DNA of 64,000 bases from Variovorax paradoxus (GCF_030815855.1 NZ_JAUSXG010000001.1:3038001-3102000); one strand, 5' to 3'. Numbered from the stretch's first letter, positions 8,920 to 17,901 are shown. A program made the numbers and translations. The notes: generated from the letters alone by a model not told the origin.

Positions 8920-10542
8920 ATGAGCGACAGCAACAACAAGAGGTTCGAAAACCTCGTCGGACCCGACGAAAGCCTTCGCGTGATGGCATCGCTGAAACGC
9001 GGCGCATCGCGGCGCGACATCCTCGCAATGCTGATGGCCGGCGGCATGCAGGCCGCGCTCGCCGGCAGCCTGGCGGGCATGGCGGTGTCGGCCCATGCGC
9101 AGACGCCCAGAAAGGGCGGCCGCATCCGGGTAGCGGGCGCCACCGCCGCCGCGAGCGATACGCTCGATCCGGCCAAGCAGTCGAACCAGACCGACTATTC
9201 TCGCTGCAACATGGTCTACAACGGCCTGACCTCGCTGGACGGCAGCCTCACGCCGCAGCCCGCGCTGGCCGAATCGTTCGCCACCAAGGACGCCAAGACC
9301 TGGGTCTTCACGCTGCGCAAGGGCGTGACCTTCCACGACGGCAAGGCACTCTCGCCGGCCGACGTGGTGTTCTCGGTGATGCGCCACAAGGACCCGGCCA
9401 CCGCGTCCAAGGCCAAGGTGCTGGCCGAGCAGATCGAAAGCGCCAAGGCCACCGGTCCGAACGAAGTGACCTTCGTGCTCAGCGCACCGAATGCCGACCT
9501 GCCGGTGATCCTGGGTACCTTCCACTTCCACATCGTCAAGGAAGGCACCACCGACTTCAACGCCGGCATCGGCACCGGCCCTTACAAGCTCAAGGAGTTC
9601 AAGCCCGGCGTGCGTTCGCTGATGGTGCGCAACGACGCCTACTGGAAGCCCGGCAAGCCCTACCTCGACGAAATCGAATTCGTGGGCATCACCGACGAGA
9701 GCGCGCGCGTCAACGCGCTGCTGTCGGGCGGCCTGGACCTGGTCGGCTCGGTCAATCCGCGTTCGGTGGAGCGCGTGAAGGGCACGCCCGGCTTCGGCCT
9801 CTTGGTCACACAGTCGGGTCAATACTCCGACCTCGTGATGCGCAAGGACGTGGGCCCCGGCGCCAATCCCGACTTCGTGCTCGGCATGAAGCACCTGTTC
9901 GACCGCGAGCAGATGAAGAAGACGATTGCGCTCGACTACGCCGTGGTCGGCAACGACCAGCCCATCGACCCGACCAACCGCTTCCACTTCGCCGGCCTGC
10001 CGCAGCGACCCTTCGACCTCGACAAGGCGAAGTTCCACCTGCAGAAGTCCGGCATCACCGGCAAGGTGCCGATGGTAGCCTCGCCCGCGGCGCTGTACTC
10101 GGTGGAGATGGCGCTGCTGCTGCAGCAGACCGCGCAGCGCGCGGGGCTGGAAATCGACATCAAGCGCATGCCGGCCGACGGCTACTGGTCGAACCACTGG
10201 CTCAACAGCCACGTGGGCTTCGGCAACGTGAACCCGCGCCCGAGTGCGGACGTGCTGCTGACGCAGTTTTTCCAGTCGGGCGCGGCGTGGAACGAGTCGC
10301 GCTGGAAGAGCGAGAAGTTCGACCAGCTGCTGCTGGCCTCGCGCGCCGAGACCGACCTGGCCAAGCGCAAGCAGATGTATGCCGACATGCAGACCATGAT
10401 CCATCAGGACGCAGGCATCGGCATTCCGCTGTTCCTCTCGAGCATCGACGGGCACACCTCCAAGCTCAAGGGCCTGTCGCCCATTCCGCTGGGCGGCCTC
10501 ATGGGCTACAACTTCGCCGAGAGCGTATGGCTGGAGGCATAA
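8920..10542 (+). CDS. ABC transporter substrate-binding protein, family 5 (peptide/nickel/opine type), Tat-exported
   Basis: 540 residues. The N-terminus carries a twin-arginine signal (SRRDILAML, Arg31-Arg32, then a hydrophobic stretch ending AHAQ near residue 61), so the protein is probably exported folded by Tat. The mature part matches the SBP family 5 pattern: DTLDPAKQSN, the ESFATKDAKTWVFTLRKGVTFHDG signature near 100-120, and GTGPYKLKEF. This family captures oligopeptides, opines or other amino-acid conjugates for the two permeases and the double ATPase that follow. A GGAG ribosome-binding site precedes the ATG. Direct linkage to an amine oxidase-like enzyme suggests an amine or amino-acid conjugate as cargo. 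Confidence 0.88.
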   Translation: MSDSNNKRFENLVGPDESLRVMASLKRGASRRDILAMLMAGGMQAALAGSLAGMAVSAHAQTPRKGGRIRVAGATAAASDTLDPAKQSNQTDYSRCNMVYNGLTSLDGSLTPQPALAESFATKDAKTWVFTLRKGVTFHDGKALSPADVVFSVMRHKDPATASKAKVLAEQIESAKATGPNEVTFVLSAPNADLPVILGTFHFHIVKEGTTDFNAGIGTGPYKLKEFKPGVRSLMVRNDAYWKPGKPYLDEIEFVGITDESARVNALLSGGLDLVGSVNPRSVERVKGTPGFGLLVTQSGQYSDLVMRKDVGPGANPDFVLGMKHLFDREQMKKTIALDYAVVGNDQPIDPTNRFHFAGLPQRPFDLDKAKFHLQKSGITGKVPMVASPAALYSVEMALLLQQTAQRAGLEIDIKRMPADGYWSNHWLNSHVGFGNVNPRPSADVLLTQFFQSGAAWNESRWKSEKFDQLLLASRAETDLAKRKQMYADMQTMIHQDAGIGIPLFLSSIDGHTSKLKGLSPIPLGGLMGYNFAESVWLEA

Positions 10543-10582
10543 CGCGTCCGCGGCCGTCCGCCTCGTTGCCCGGAGCATCGAC

Positions 10583-11539
10583 ATGAACCATGTGATCCTG
10601 AAGCTTCTGTCCCAGCGCATCGCGCTGGCGCTCCTGTCGCTGCTGGCGGTATCGGTGGTCGTGTTCTCGATCACCGCGGTGCTGCCCGGCGATGCCGCGC
10701 AGGAACAGCTCGGCCAGGACGCCACCCCCGAATCGGTGGCCGCGCTGCGCGCGCAGATGGGCCTGGACGTGCCGGCGCCCGAGCGCTACGCGAAGTGGCT
10801 GGTCGGCATGGTGAAGGGCAACCCCGGCCTCTCCGCGACCACGCAGATGCCCGTGGCCGAGCTGGTCGCCAGCCGCCTGCCCAACTCGTTGCTGCTGGCC
10901 GCGGTCACGGCACTGTTCTCGGTGCCGATCGCGCTGGCGCTCGGCATCGCCTCGGCGGTCTGGCGCGGCTCGTGGTTCGACCGCGCCGCCTCGACCGCGG
11001 CGGTGGGCGTGGTGTCGGTGCCGGAGTTCCTGGTCGCCACGCTGGCCGTGCTGGTGTTCGCGGTCAAGCTGCGCTGGCTGCCCGCGCTCTCGTTCGTGAA
11101 CGACATCGAGTCGCTGGGCCAGATGCTGCGCGCCTTCGCAATGCCGGTGCTGGTGCTGTGCTGCGTGATCATTGCGCAGATGATGCGCATGACGCGCGCC
11201 GCGGTGATCGACCAGCTCGAGGCGCCCTACATCGAGATGGTGCGCCTCAAGGGAGCCTCGCCGATGCGCATGGTGCTGGCGCACGCGCTGCCCAATGCGG
11301 TGGGGCCGATTGCCAACGCCGTGGCGCTGAGCCTGTCGTACCTGCTCGGCGGTGTGATCATCGTCGAGACCATCTTCAACTATCCGGGCATCGCCAAGCT
11401 GATGGTCGATGGCGTCTCGCAGCGCGACATGCCGCTGGTGCAGACCTGCGCCATGATCTTCTGCTGCGCCTACCTGATCCTGGTGACGGCAGCCGACGTC
11501 TGCGGCATTCTCGCCAACCCGCGGCTGCGGCATCGCTGA
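10583..11539 (+). CDS. ABC transporter permease, DppB-type
   Basis: 318 residues, inner-membrane protein. One membrane segment lies near the N-terminus (residues 10-32), a periplasmic loop holds the DppB hallmark LGQDATPESVAALRAQMGLD, and about five further hydrophobic segments follow. The cytoplasmic EAA loop, which docks the ATPase, is in the MVRLKGASPMRMVLAHALPNA region. It forms the heterodimeric channel with the next permease. It lies 40 bases after the binding-protein gene. Confidence 0.9.
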   Translation: MNHVILKLLSQRIALALLSLLAVSVVVFSITAVLPGDAAQEQLGQDATPESVAALRAQMGLDVPAPERYAKWLVGMVKGNPGLSATTQMPVAELVASRLPNSLLLAAVTALFSVPIALALGIASAVWRGSWFDRAASTAAVGVVSVPEFLVATLAVLVFAVKLRWLPALSFVNDIESLGQMLRAFAMPVLVLCCVIIAQMMRMTRAAVIDQLEAPYIEMVRLKGASPMRMVLAHALPNAVGPIANAVALSLSYLLGGVIIVETIFNYPGIAKLMVDGVSQRDMPLVQTCAMIFCCAYLILVTAADVCGILANPRLRHR

Positions 11540-11552
11540 AGGAGGCTTCTTC

Positions 11553-12458
11553 ATGGAAACGTCCACAACTTCAACGGCCGTGAGCGCCACCGCCTTGCTG
11601 GCGCCGGTTGCCCAGGAACACCGCGGCGGCCCTTTGCGCTGGCTCGCCAGCTTCGGTCCCTCCGGCCTGCTCGGTCTCGCGGTGCTGCTGTTCTGGCTGC
11701 TCGCGGCGCTGCTCGGCCCCTGGCTGCTCTCGCAGGGCGCGGCGGCCACGGGCACCTCGAACGTGTTCGCGCCGATCAGCGCAACGCACTGGCTGGGCAC
11801 CGACTACCTCGGGCGCGACATGCTGGTGCTCATCATCGAGGGCGCGCGCTACACGATCGGCGTTGCACTGCTGGCCACACTGCTGGCCAGCGGAACCGGC
11901 ACCGTGCTGGCGCTGCTGGCCGCCGCCACGGGGCGCTGGATCGACGCGGTGCTGAGCCGCGGCCTCGACACGCTCACAGCGATCCCGAGCAAGATGTTCG
12001 CGCTGATCATGGTGGCGGGCTTCGGCTCCTCGGTGCCGATGCTGGTGGTCACGGCCGCCATCATCTACGTGCCCGGCGCCTACCGCATGGCGCGCTCGCT
12101 GGCCGTGAACATCAACGCGCTCGACTACGTGACGGTGGCGCGCACGCGCGGCGAAGGCACGCTCTACATCATGCTGCGCGAGATCCTGCCCAACATCCTC
12201 GGCCCGATGCTGGCCGACCTGGGCCTTCGCTTCGTCTATGTGGTGCTGCTGCTGGCGAGCCTGAGCTTCCTGGGCCTGGGCATCCAGCCGCCCGCGGCCG
12301 ACTGGGGCTCGCTGGTGCGCGAGAACATCGGCGCGCTGGCCATGGGCGGCGCCTCGGTGATCGTGCCGGCGCTGGCCATCGCGAGCCTGACCATCGCGGT
12401 CAATCTCGTCATCGACAACCTGCCGGGCCGCACCGCCCGCGAAAGAGGAGCACGATGA
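11553..12458 (+). CDS. ABC transporter permease, DppC-type
   Basis: 301 residues. It has the DppC N-terminal hydrophobic segment, then HWLGTDYLGRDMLVLIIEGAR, the hallmark opening of the transmembrane domain, and five to six membrane segments. The EAA loop lies around VARTRGEGTLYIMLREILPNI. A strong AAGGAGG ribosome-binding site precedes the ATG at 11553. Its TGA overlaps the ATG of a 39-codon mini-ORF that bridges to the ATPase gene (see 12455-12574). Confidence 0.9.
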   Translation: METSTTSTAVSATALLAPVAQEHRGGPLRWLASFGPSGLLGLAVLLFWLLAALLGPWLLSQGAAATGTSNVFAPISATHWLGTDYLGRDMLVLIIEGARYTIGVALLATLLASGTGTVLALLAAATGRWIDAVLSRGLDTLTAIPSKMFALIMVAGFGSSVPMLVVTAAIIYVPGAYRMARSLAVNINALDYVTVARTRGEGTLYIMLREILPNILGPMLADLGLRFVYVVLLLASLSFLGLGIQPPAADWGSLVRENIGALAMGGASVIVPALAIASLTIAVNLVIDNLPGRTARERGAR

Positions 12459-12574
12459 AACTCACCCCCAGGCTTGCCCACTTCGTGTGGCCTCCAACCC
12501 CCTCTCCGGGGGCAACACCAGCGGCCCGGCAAAGCCGGTTCCGCGGTGTTCCTGGCGCAAACGGGAGCCAATGA
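12455..12574 (+). CDS. 39-residue repeat-derived mini-ORF between permease and ATPase genes
   Basis: The ATG at 12455 overlaps the permease stop (ATGA) and is preceded by AGAGGAG, the best ribosome-binding site in the area. The frame runs 39 codons through an intergenic repeat and stops at TGA 12572-12574, two bases before the ATPase ATG at 12576. The peptide is Pro/Ala/Arg-rich and looks like nothing functional. I think it is translated mainly as a bridge keeping the ATPase gene translationally coupled after a repeat landed in the operon. No domain is recognisable and peptide function is unproven. Confidence 0.4.
   Translation: MKLTPRLAHFVWPPTPSPGATPAARQSRFRGVPGANGSQ
12459..12570 (+). repeat. 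Intergenic repeat with multiple hairpins
   Basis: About 100 bases separating two otherwise tightly packed ABC genes. It is rich in short stem-loops: CCAC-TTCG-TGTGG, CCCC-TCTC-CGGGG, and CCGGC-AAA-GCCGG set inside AACACC/GGTGTT arms, with CCAGG/CCTGG at the ends. The sequence style is that of a dispersed intergenic repeat I associate with Comamonadaceae; only one copy is in this window, so repeat status comes from memory and the hairpins from the sequence. It is traversed by the mini-ORF at 12455. Confidence 0.5.
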
Positions 12575-12575
12575 C

Positions 12576-14225
12576 ATGGGCGCAACTCTGACCGTCAACA
12601 ACTTGACCATCTGCGCCGGCGCGAGCACGCTGGTCGACAACCTGAGCTTCTCGGTGCAGCCCGGCGAAGTGCTGGCGCTGATCGGCGAGTCGGGCTCCGG
12701 CAAGACCACCACCGCGCTCGCGCTGATGGGCTATGCGCGCAGCGGTTGCCGCATCTCGGCGGGCCGCGTGCAGATCGGCGACACCGACGTGCTGGCGCTC
12801 GATGCGGCGCGGCAGCGCAGCCTGCGCGGCCGCACGGTCTCCTACATCGCGCAGAGCGCAGCGGCGTCGTTCAATCCCTCGCGCACGATCATGGACCAGG
12901 TGGTCGAGCCCACGGTGATCCACGGCCTGTGCAAGCGGGCCGAGGCGGAAGCGAAAGCAGTGCAGCTGTTCCGCGAACTGGCGCTGCCCGATCCGGAAAC
13001 CATCGGTGCACGGTATCCGCACCAGGTCTCCGGCGGCCAGCTGCAGCGGCTGATGGCCGCCATGGCGCTGATCGGCGACCCCGACCTCGTGATTCTCGAC
13101 GAGCCGACCACCGCGCTCGACGTGACGACGCAGATCGAAGTGCTGCGCGCCTTCCGCCGCGTGGTGCGCGAGCGCCGCGCCACGGCCGTGTACGTGAGCC
13201 ACGACCTGGCCGTGGTGGCGCAGATGGCCGACCACATCCTGGTGCTGCGCAACGGCAAGATGAGCGAGCTGAACGCCACGGAGCAGATCCTCTCGGCCCC
13301 CGTCGACGACTACACCAAGTGCCTGCTGGCGGCCGCGCGGCCCGCGGTGCGCGCCTCGGGCCAGGCGTCCGGCGATTCAGCGCTGCTCCTTCACGTGAAC
13401 AAGCTTTCGTGCGGCTATGGCGCGGTCGACTCCAAAGGGCAGCCCGCCAAGCTCATCCTCGAGGGCATCGACCTCAAGCTGTACCGGGGGCAGGCCATCG
13501 GCGTGATCGGCGAATCGGGCTCGGGCAAGACCACGCTCGCACGTGCCGTTGCGGGTCTGCTCAAGCCCTGCCATGGCAGCATCATGTTCGACGGGCACGC
13601 GCTCAAGCCGACCCTGCAGCAGCGCACCCCCGAGGAGCTGCGCCGCATCCAGATCGTGTTCCAGATGGCCGATACGGCGCTGAACCCCTCGCAGACCATC
13701 TGGCGCATCCTGGCGCGGCCGCTGCAGTTCTACAAGGGCTTGCGCGGCGAGCCGCTCAAGCAGCGCATCTACGAACTGCTCGACCTCGTGAAGCTGCCGC
13801 GCACCGTGGCCGACCGGCTGCCGGGCGGGCTCTCGGGCGGGCAGAAGCAGCGCGTGAACCTGGCGCGCGCACTGGCGGCCGAGCCCGACCTGATCCTGTG
13901 CGACGAGGTGACCTCGGCGCTGGACACCGTGGTGGCCGCGGCCGTGCTCGACCTCATGGCCGAACTGCGGCGCGAACTCGGCGTGTCCTACCTCTTCATC
14001 AGCCACGACCTGCACACCGTGCGCTCGGTGTGCGACGAAATCGTGGTCATGCAGCACGGGCGCAAGCTCTCGCAAGTGGCGCGCGCCGACTACGACCGCG
14101 GGCCGCACCACCCCTACTACCAGCTGCTCGCGCGATCGGTGCCCGAACTGCGCCGCGGCTGGCTCGACGACATGGACCACGCGGCCTCGGCGGCAGCCCG
14201 CACCACCAGGGAGATACACGCATGA
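12576..14225 (+). CDS. ABC transporter ATP-binding protein, fused DppD-DppF type
   Basis: 549 residues holding two complete nucleotide-binding domains. Domain 1: Walker A GESGSGKTT at 37-45, signature VSGGQLQR, Walker B LVILDEPTTALD, H-loop YVSHDLAVV. Domain 2: a second GESGSGKTT near 312, signature LSGGQKQRV, Walker B LILCDEVTSALD, H-loop FISHDLHTV. It energises the DppBC-like permeases upstream. The ATG at 12576 has GGGAG before it; the alternative ATG at 12571 is out of frame. Its stop overlaps the next gene's ATG (ATGA at 14222), showing tight operon structure. Confidence 0.9.
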   Translation: MGATLTVNNLTICAGASTLVDNLSFSVQPGEVLALIGESGSGKTTTALALMGYARSGCRISAGRVQIGDTDVLALDAARQRSLRGRTVSYIAQSAAASFNPSRTIMDQVVEPTVIHGLCKRAEAEAKAVQLFRELALPDPETIGARYPHQVSGGQLQRLMAAMALIGDPDLVILDEPTTALDVTTQIEVLRAFRRVVRERRATAVYVSHDLAVVAQMADHILVLRNGKMSELNATEQILSAPVDDYTKCLLAAARPAVRASGQASGDSALLLHVNKLSCGYGAVDSKGQPAKLILEGIDLKLYRGQAIGVIGESGSGKTTLARAVAGLLKPCHGSIMFDGHALKPTLQQRTPEELRRIQIVFQMADTALNPSQTIWRILARPLQFYKGLRGEPLKQRIYELLDLVKLPRTVADRLPGGLSGGQKQRVNLARALAAEPDLILCDEVTSALDTVVAAAVLDLMAELRRELGVSYLFISHDLHTVRSVCDEIVVMQHGRKLSQVARADYDRGPHHPYYQLLARSVPELRRGWLDDMDHAASAAARTTREIHA

Positions 14226-15310
14226 CCCCCACGTTCCGGATTGCGCTGATTGCCGGCGACGGCATCGGCAAGGAAGTCATGCCCGAAGGCCTGCGCGTGG
14301 TGCTGGCCGCCGCCGAGCGCTTCGGCTTCGAACTCGACTGCCGCACCATAGCCTGGGCCAGCTGCGACTACTACGCCGAGCACGGCCAGATGATGCCGGA
14401 CGACTGGAAGGAGCAGCTGCGCGGCGTGGACGCGCTCTATTTCGGCGCCGTCGGCTGGCCGAGCACCGTGCCGGACCATGTCTCGCTCTGGGGTTCGCTC
14501 TTGAAGTTCCGCCGCGAGTTCGACCAGTACATCAACCTGCGCCCTGTGCGCCTGTTCGAAGGCGTGCCCTGCCCGCTGGCCGGCCGCAAGCCCGGCGACA
14601 TCGACTACTTCGTGGTGCGCGAGAACACCGAGGGCGAATACACCTCGCTCGGCGGCGTGATGTACGAAGGCACCGAACGCGAGGTCGTGATCCAGGAATC
14701 GGTCTTCTCGCGCCACGGCACCGACCGCGTGCTGCGCTACGCCTATGAGCTTGCCGCAAGCCGTGCGCGCAAACACCTCACGGTGGCGACCAAGAGCAAT
14801 GGCATTGCGATCAGCATGCCGTGGTGGGACGGCCGCGCCGATGCCATCGGCCGCGACTACCCCGAGGTGACGGTCGACAAGCAGCACATCGACATTCTCT
14901 CGGCGCGCTTCGTGCTGCAGCCCACGCGCTTCGACGTGGTGGTGGCAAGCAACCTGTTCGGCGACATCCTCTCCGACCTCGGCCCTGCCACCACCGGCAC
15001 CATCGGCCTTGCGCCATCGGCCAACCTCAACCCGGACCGCAAGTTTCCGTCGCTGTTCGAGCCGGTGCACGGCTCGGCGCCCGACATCTACGGTCAGAAC
15101 ATTGCAAATCCGATCGCGATGATCTGGTCGGGCGCGCTGATGCTCGACTTCCTCACGCAGGGCCAGGGCGCGGGCCGCGCCGCGCACGATGCCATCCTCG
15201 GCGCCATCGAGGCGGTGCTGCGCGACGGGCCGCGCACCCGCGACCTGGGCGGCACGGCCTCGACCACCGAGATCGGAATGGCGATTGCCGAACGCGTCGC
15301 CGCCGCCTGA
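14222..15310 (+). CDS. Isocitrate/isopropylmalate dehydrogenase-family protein (tartrate/D-malate dehydrogenase type)
   Basis: 362 residues, beta-decarboxylating dehydrogenase fold. Visible are IALIAGDGIGKEVMPEG at the N-terminus, the substrate-loop VRENTEGEYTSLGG near 138, the Lys in ATKSNG, and the metal-binding segment DVVVASNLFGDILSDLG with GTIGLAPSAN. The DYYAEHGQMMPDDW stretch is typical of the tartrate dehydrogenase/D-malate dehydrogenase branch rather than LeuB. It would oxidise and decarboxylate a 2-hydroxyacid using NAD and a divalent metal. It overlaps the ATPase gene by 4 bases and is followed by the semialdehyde dehydrogenase, so all belong to one operon. Confidence 0.85.
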   Translation: MTPTFRIALIAGDGIGKEVMPEGLRVVLAAAERFGFELDCRTIAWASCDYYAEHGQMMPDDWKEQLRGVDALYFGAVGWPSTVPDHVSLWGSLLKFRREFDQYINLRPVRLFEGVPCPLAGRKPGDIDYFVVRENTEGEYTSLGGVMYEGTEREVVIQESVFSRHGTDRVLRYAYELAASRARKHLTVATKSNGIAISMPWWDGRADAIGRDYPEVTVDKQHIDILSARFVLQPTRFDVVVASNLFGDILSDLGPATTGTIGLAPSANLNPDRKFPSLFEPVHGSAPDIYGQNIANPIAMIWSGALMLDFLTQGQGAGRAAHDAILGAIEAVLRDGPRTRDLGGTASTTEIGMAIAERVAAA

Positions 15311-15340
15311 GCTTCCAATTCATTCAAAACCTTTTCGACC

Positions 15341-16819
15341 ATGACACTGACACTAGAGCGCCAGGACCTGCTGCCCGGCCGCCAACTCATCGGCGCTGAA
15401 TGGCGCGACGCCAGCGACGGCCGCCGCCTCGATGTGACCGACCCCGCCACAGACAGCGTCTTCGCGAGCGTGCCCGACGGCACCGCCGCCGACGCGCGTG
15501 CCGCGGTGGCTGCCGCGCACGCCGCCTTCCCCGCCTGGCGCACCGTGCCGGCCAAGCAGCGCGCACAGATCCTCAAGCGCTGGAACGACCTGATGCTGGC
15601 GCACCAGGAAGACCTGGGCCGCCTGATCTCGCGCGAACAAGGCAAGCCATTGGCCGAGGGCCGTGGCGAGGTGGCCTATGCGGCGAGCTACGTCGAGTGG
15701 TTTGCCGAAGAAGCCACGCGTGCCAACGGCGACGTGATTCCCGCGCCGGTCACAGGCCGCCGCATGCTCGCGCTGAAGGAGCCCGTGGGCGTGGTCGCCG
15801 CGATCACGCCGTGGAACTTTCCGGCCGCGATGATCGCGCGCAAGATTGCGCCGGCGCTGGCCGCGGGCTGCACCGTGGTGTGCAAGCCGGCCGAGGACAC
15901 GCCGCTGACCTCGCTCGCGCTCGTGAAGCTCGCGCAGGAGGCCGGCGTGCCGGCCGGTGTGCTCAACATCGTGACCGCTTCGCGCGAGCGCACGCCCGAA
16001 GTGGTCGACGTGTGGCTGGCCGATGCGCGGGTGCGCAAGATCAGCTTCACGGGCTCCACGCCGGTCGGCAAGCACCTCGCGCGCGCCTCGGCCGACACGC
16101 TCAAGAAGCTGTCGCTCGAGCTCGGCGGCAACGCGCCTTTCGTCGTGTTCGAAGATGCCGACGTGGATGCCGCGGTCGATGGCCTCATGGCCGCCAAGTT
16201 CCGCAACGGCGGCCAGACCTGCGTGAGCCCGAACCGCGTGTTCGTGCAGTCGAAGGTGCACGACGCCTTCGTCGACAAACTCGCGGCGCGCGTGGGCGCG
16301 CTCAAGGTCGGCCCCGCCACCGAGCCCGATTCGCAGATCGGCCCGATGATCAACGCCCGCGCTGTCGAGAAGATCGAGCGCCACGTGCGCGACGCCGTGT
16401 CCCGCGGCGCGCGCATCGTGGTGGGTGGCGAGCGCCTGCGCTCCGCGCGCTGCGACGGACCCAACTACTACGCACCGACCGTGCTGGCGAATGCCGATTC
16501 GTCCATGGAGTGCAGCTGCGAAGAAACTTTCGGGCCCGTGGTGCCGGTCACGCGCTTCGAAACCGAAGCCGAAGTGATCGCGGCCGCCAACAACACGCCC
16601 TTCGGCCTGGCCGCCTACTTCTATTCGACCGACGTGCGCCGCATCTGGCGCGTGGCCGAGGCGCTGGAATCCGGCATCGTCGGCATCAATGAAGGCGCGC
16701 TCGCGGCCGAGGCCGCGCCTTTCGGCGGCGTGAAGGAGTCAGGCTACGGACGCGAGGGCTCGGTGCACGGGTTGGACGATTACATGCACACGAAGTACCT
16801 GTGCCAGGGCGGCCTTTGA
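15341..16819 (+). CDS. gabD: NAD(P)-dependent succinate-semialdehyde dehydrogenase-type ALDH
   Basis: 492 residues, the usual GabD length. The oxyanion Asn159 lies in TPWNFP, the general base Glu260 in LELGGN, and the nucleophile Cys294 in GGQTCVS. The order and spacing follow GabD (GSTPVGK coenzyme loop near 238, PFGGVKESGYGREG at the end). It would oxidise succinate semialdehyde or a close homologue to the acid, completing amine to aldehyde to acid conversion by the aminotransferase (2832) or oxidase (7550). It begins 30 bases after the preceding dehydrogenase and appears to be the last gene of the operon. Confidence 0.85.
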   Translation: MTLTLERQDLLPGRQLIGAEWRDASDGRRLDVTDPATDSVFASVPDGTAADARAAVAAAHAAFPAWRTVPAKQRAQILKRWNDLMLAHQEDLGRLISREQGKPLAEGRGEVAYAASYVEWFAEEATRANGDVIPAPVTGRRMLALKEPVGVVAAITPWNFPAAMIARKIAPALAAGCTVVCKPAEDTPLTSLALVKLAQEAGVPAGVLNIVTASRERTPEVVDVWLADARVRKISFTGSTPVGKHLARASADTLKKLSLELGGNAPFVVFEDADVDAAVDGLMAAKFRNGGQTCVSPNRVFVQSKVHDAFVDKLAARVGALKVGPATEPDSQIGPMINARAVEKIERHVRDAVSRGARIVVGGERLRSARCDGPNYYAPTVLANADSSMECSCEETFGPVVPVTRFETEAEVIAAANNTPFGLAAYFYSTDVRRIWRVAEALESGIVGINEGALAAEAAPFGGVKESGYGREGSVHGLDDYMHTKYLCQGGL

Positions 16820-16866
16820 GCCTGCCCCCGCGGGTGGCCTTGGCGCGCCTGCAGAATTGACACTTC

Positions 16867-16882
16867 GGGGCCTTCCGGCCCC
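16867..16882 (+). terminator. Possible terminator hairpin after the ALDH gene
   Basis: GGGGCC-TTCC-GGCCCC, a perfect 6-bp stem with a UUCC tetraloop, 47 bases after the ALDH stop. There is no T-tract, so an intrinsic terminator is uncertain, but its position at the end of a long operon suits a 3'-end stem. Confidence 0.35.
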
Positions 16883-17014
16883 CGTGATGCGCCCCTTATA
16901 TTTTGAAGCAGCACTTCAAAAGGCATGCTGCATTCGCCACTGTTTCTTTCAGACCCCCTTCTTTACAGTCGCGCATCACACGATGAGCGCCGCAACACAA
17001 GGGGCCTGAAAGAA

Positions 17015-17392
17015 ATGAACGAAGACCGGAAACCGCCACGCGGCCCAGCCCGCACCACCGCCATTCCACGCGCCTTGCTGGCTTCGCTCGTGGCGGTGCC
17101 GTGCATTGCCGCGGGCATTGCCTGGCCCGCACCCGCTGCGGCCAGCCAGGCACTGGCCCAGAAGTACGCATGCGTCGCATGCCATCAGCCCGCGGCCAAG
17201 GTAGTGGGCCCCTCCTGGAAAGACATCGGTGCAAAGTACGGCGACGGCAAGGGAACGGCCGCGCAGTTCGCCACGAGCATCAAGGCCGGCAGCTCCGGAA
17301 AGTGGGGCCCGATGCCGATGCCCGCGCAAGCACAGGTTCCCGATGCCGACGCACAGCTGCTCGCGCAATGGCTGCTCGACGGCGCCAAGTAG
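17015..17392 (+). CDS. Periplasmic class I cytochrome c (c551/c8-like)
   Basis: 125 residues from the ATG at 17015 (GAAAG just upstream). An uncleaved anchor or signal peptide spans about residues 14-43, ending PAAAS. One haem site CVACH is at 53-57, followed by VVGPSWKDIGAKYG, the standard c551-type sequence. The distal Met is in the GPMPMP segment. It lies 35 bases upstream of a 2Fe-2S subunit gene, so it probably accepts electrons from the molybdenum hydroxylase encoded next and passes them to the respiratory chain. Confidence 0.85.
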   Translation: MNEDRKPPRGPARTTAIPRALLASLVAVPCIAAGIAWPAPAAASQALAQKYACVACHQPAAKVVGPSWKDIGAKYGDGKGTAAQFATSIKAGSSGKWGPMPMPAQAQVPDADAQLLAQWLLDGAK

Positions 17393-17427
17393 TCGCAAGA
17401 AACCAACCCACCTGCGGAGAAAAGAAC

Positions 17428-17901
17428 ATGAGCGCGCTCCACGTCAATGGCCGTGAACACACGGTCGATGCCGATCCCGGCACCCCCATCCTCTGGGCCC
17501 TGCGCGACACGCTGGGCATGACCGGCACCAAGTTCGGCTGCGGCGCCGCGCTGTGCGGCGCCTGCACCGTGCACCTGGACGACCAGGCCATCCGCTCGTG
17601 CATCACGCCCATCTCGGCGGCCGAAGGCAAGAAGATCGTCACGATCGAAGCCGCCACCGACGGCAGCGACCGCGTGGGCGCAGCCGTGCACGCCGCATGG
17701 GTCAAGCACGACGTGGCGCAGTGCGGCTACTGCCAGAGCGGCCAGATCATGAGCGCCACCGCATTCATCAAGTCGCTGCCTGCCGGCAAGCAGCCGAGCA
17801 CCGACGAGATCGACTCGGCCATGGCCGGCAACATCTGCCGCTGCGGCACCTACGCCCGCATTCGCGCCGCGGTGGCCGACGCCGCCAAGACCCTGGCCTG
17901 A
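17428..17901 (+). CDS. 2Fe-2S subunit of a molybdenum hydroxylase (IorA/aldehyde oxidase small subunit type)
   Basis: 157 residues. The N-terminal plant-type ferredoxin cluster is bound by Cys38, Cys43, Cys46 and Cys58 (GCGAALCGAC). The C-terminal four-helix domain holds the second cluster (CGYCQSGQ and NICRCGTY). This layout is typical of xanthine oxidase-family small subunits such as isoquinoline 1-oxidoreductase alpha. It lacks a signal peptide and would be co-exported with the Tat-bearing large subunit. The gene ends 13 bases before the large-subunit gene. Confidence 0.92.
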   Translation: MSALHVNGREHTVDADPGTPILWALRDTLGMTGTKFGCGAALCGACTVHLDDQAIRSCITPISAAEGKKIVTIEAATDGSDRVGAAVHAAWVKHDVAQCGYCQSGQIMSATAFIKSLPAGKQPSTDEIDSAMAGNICRCGTYARIRAAVADAAKTLA

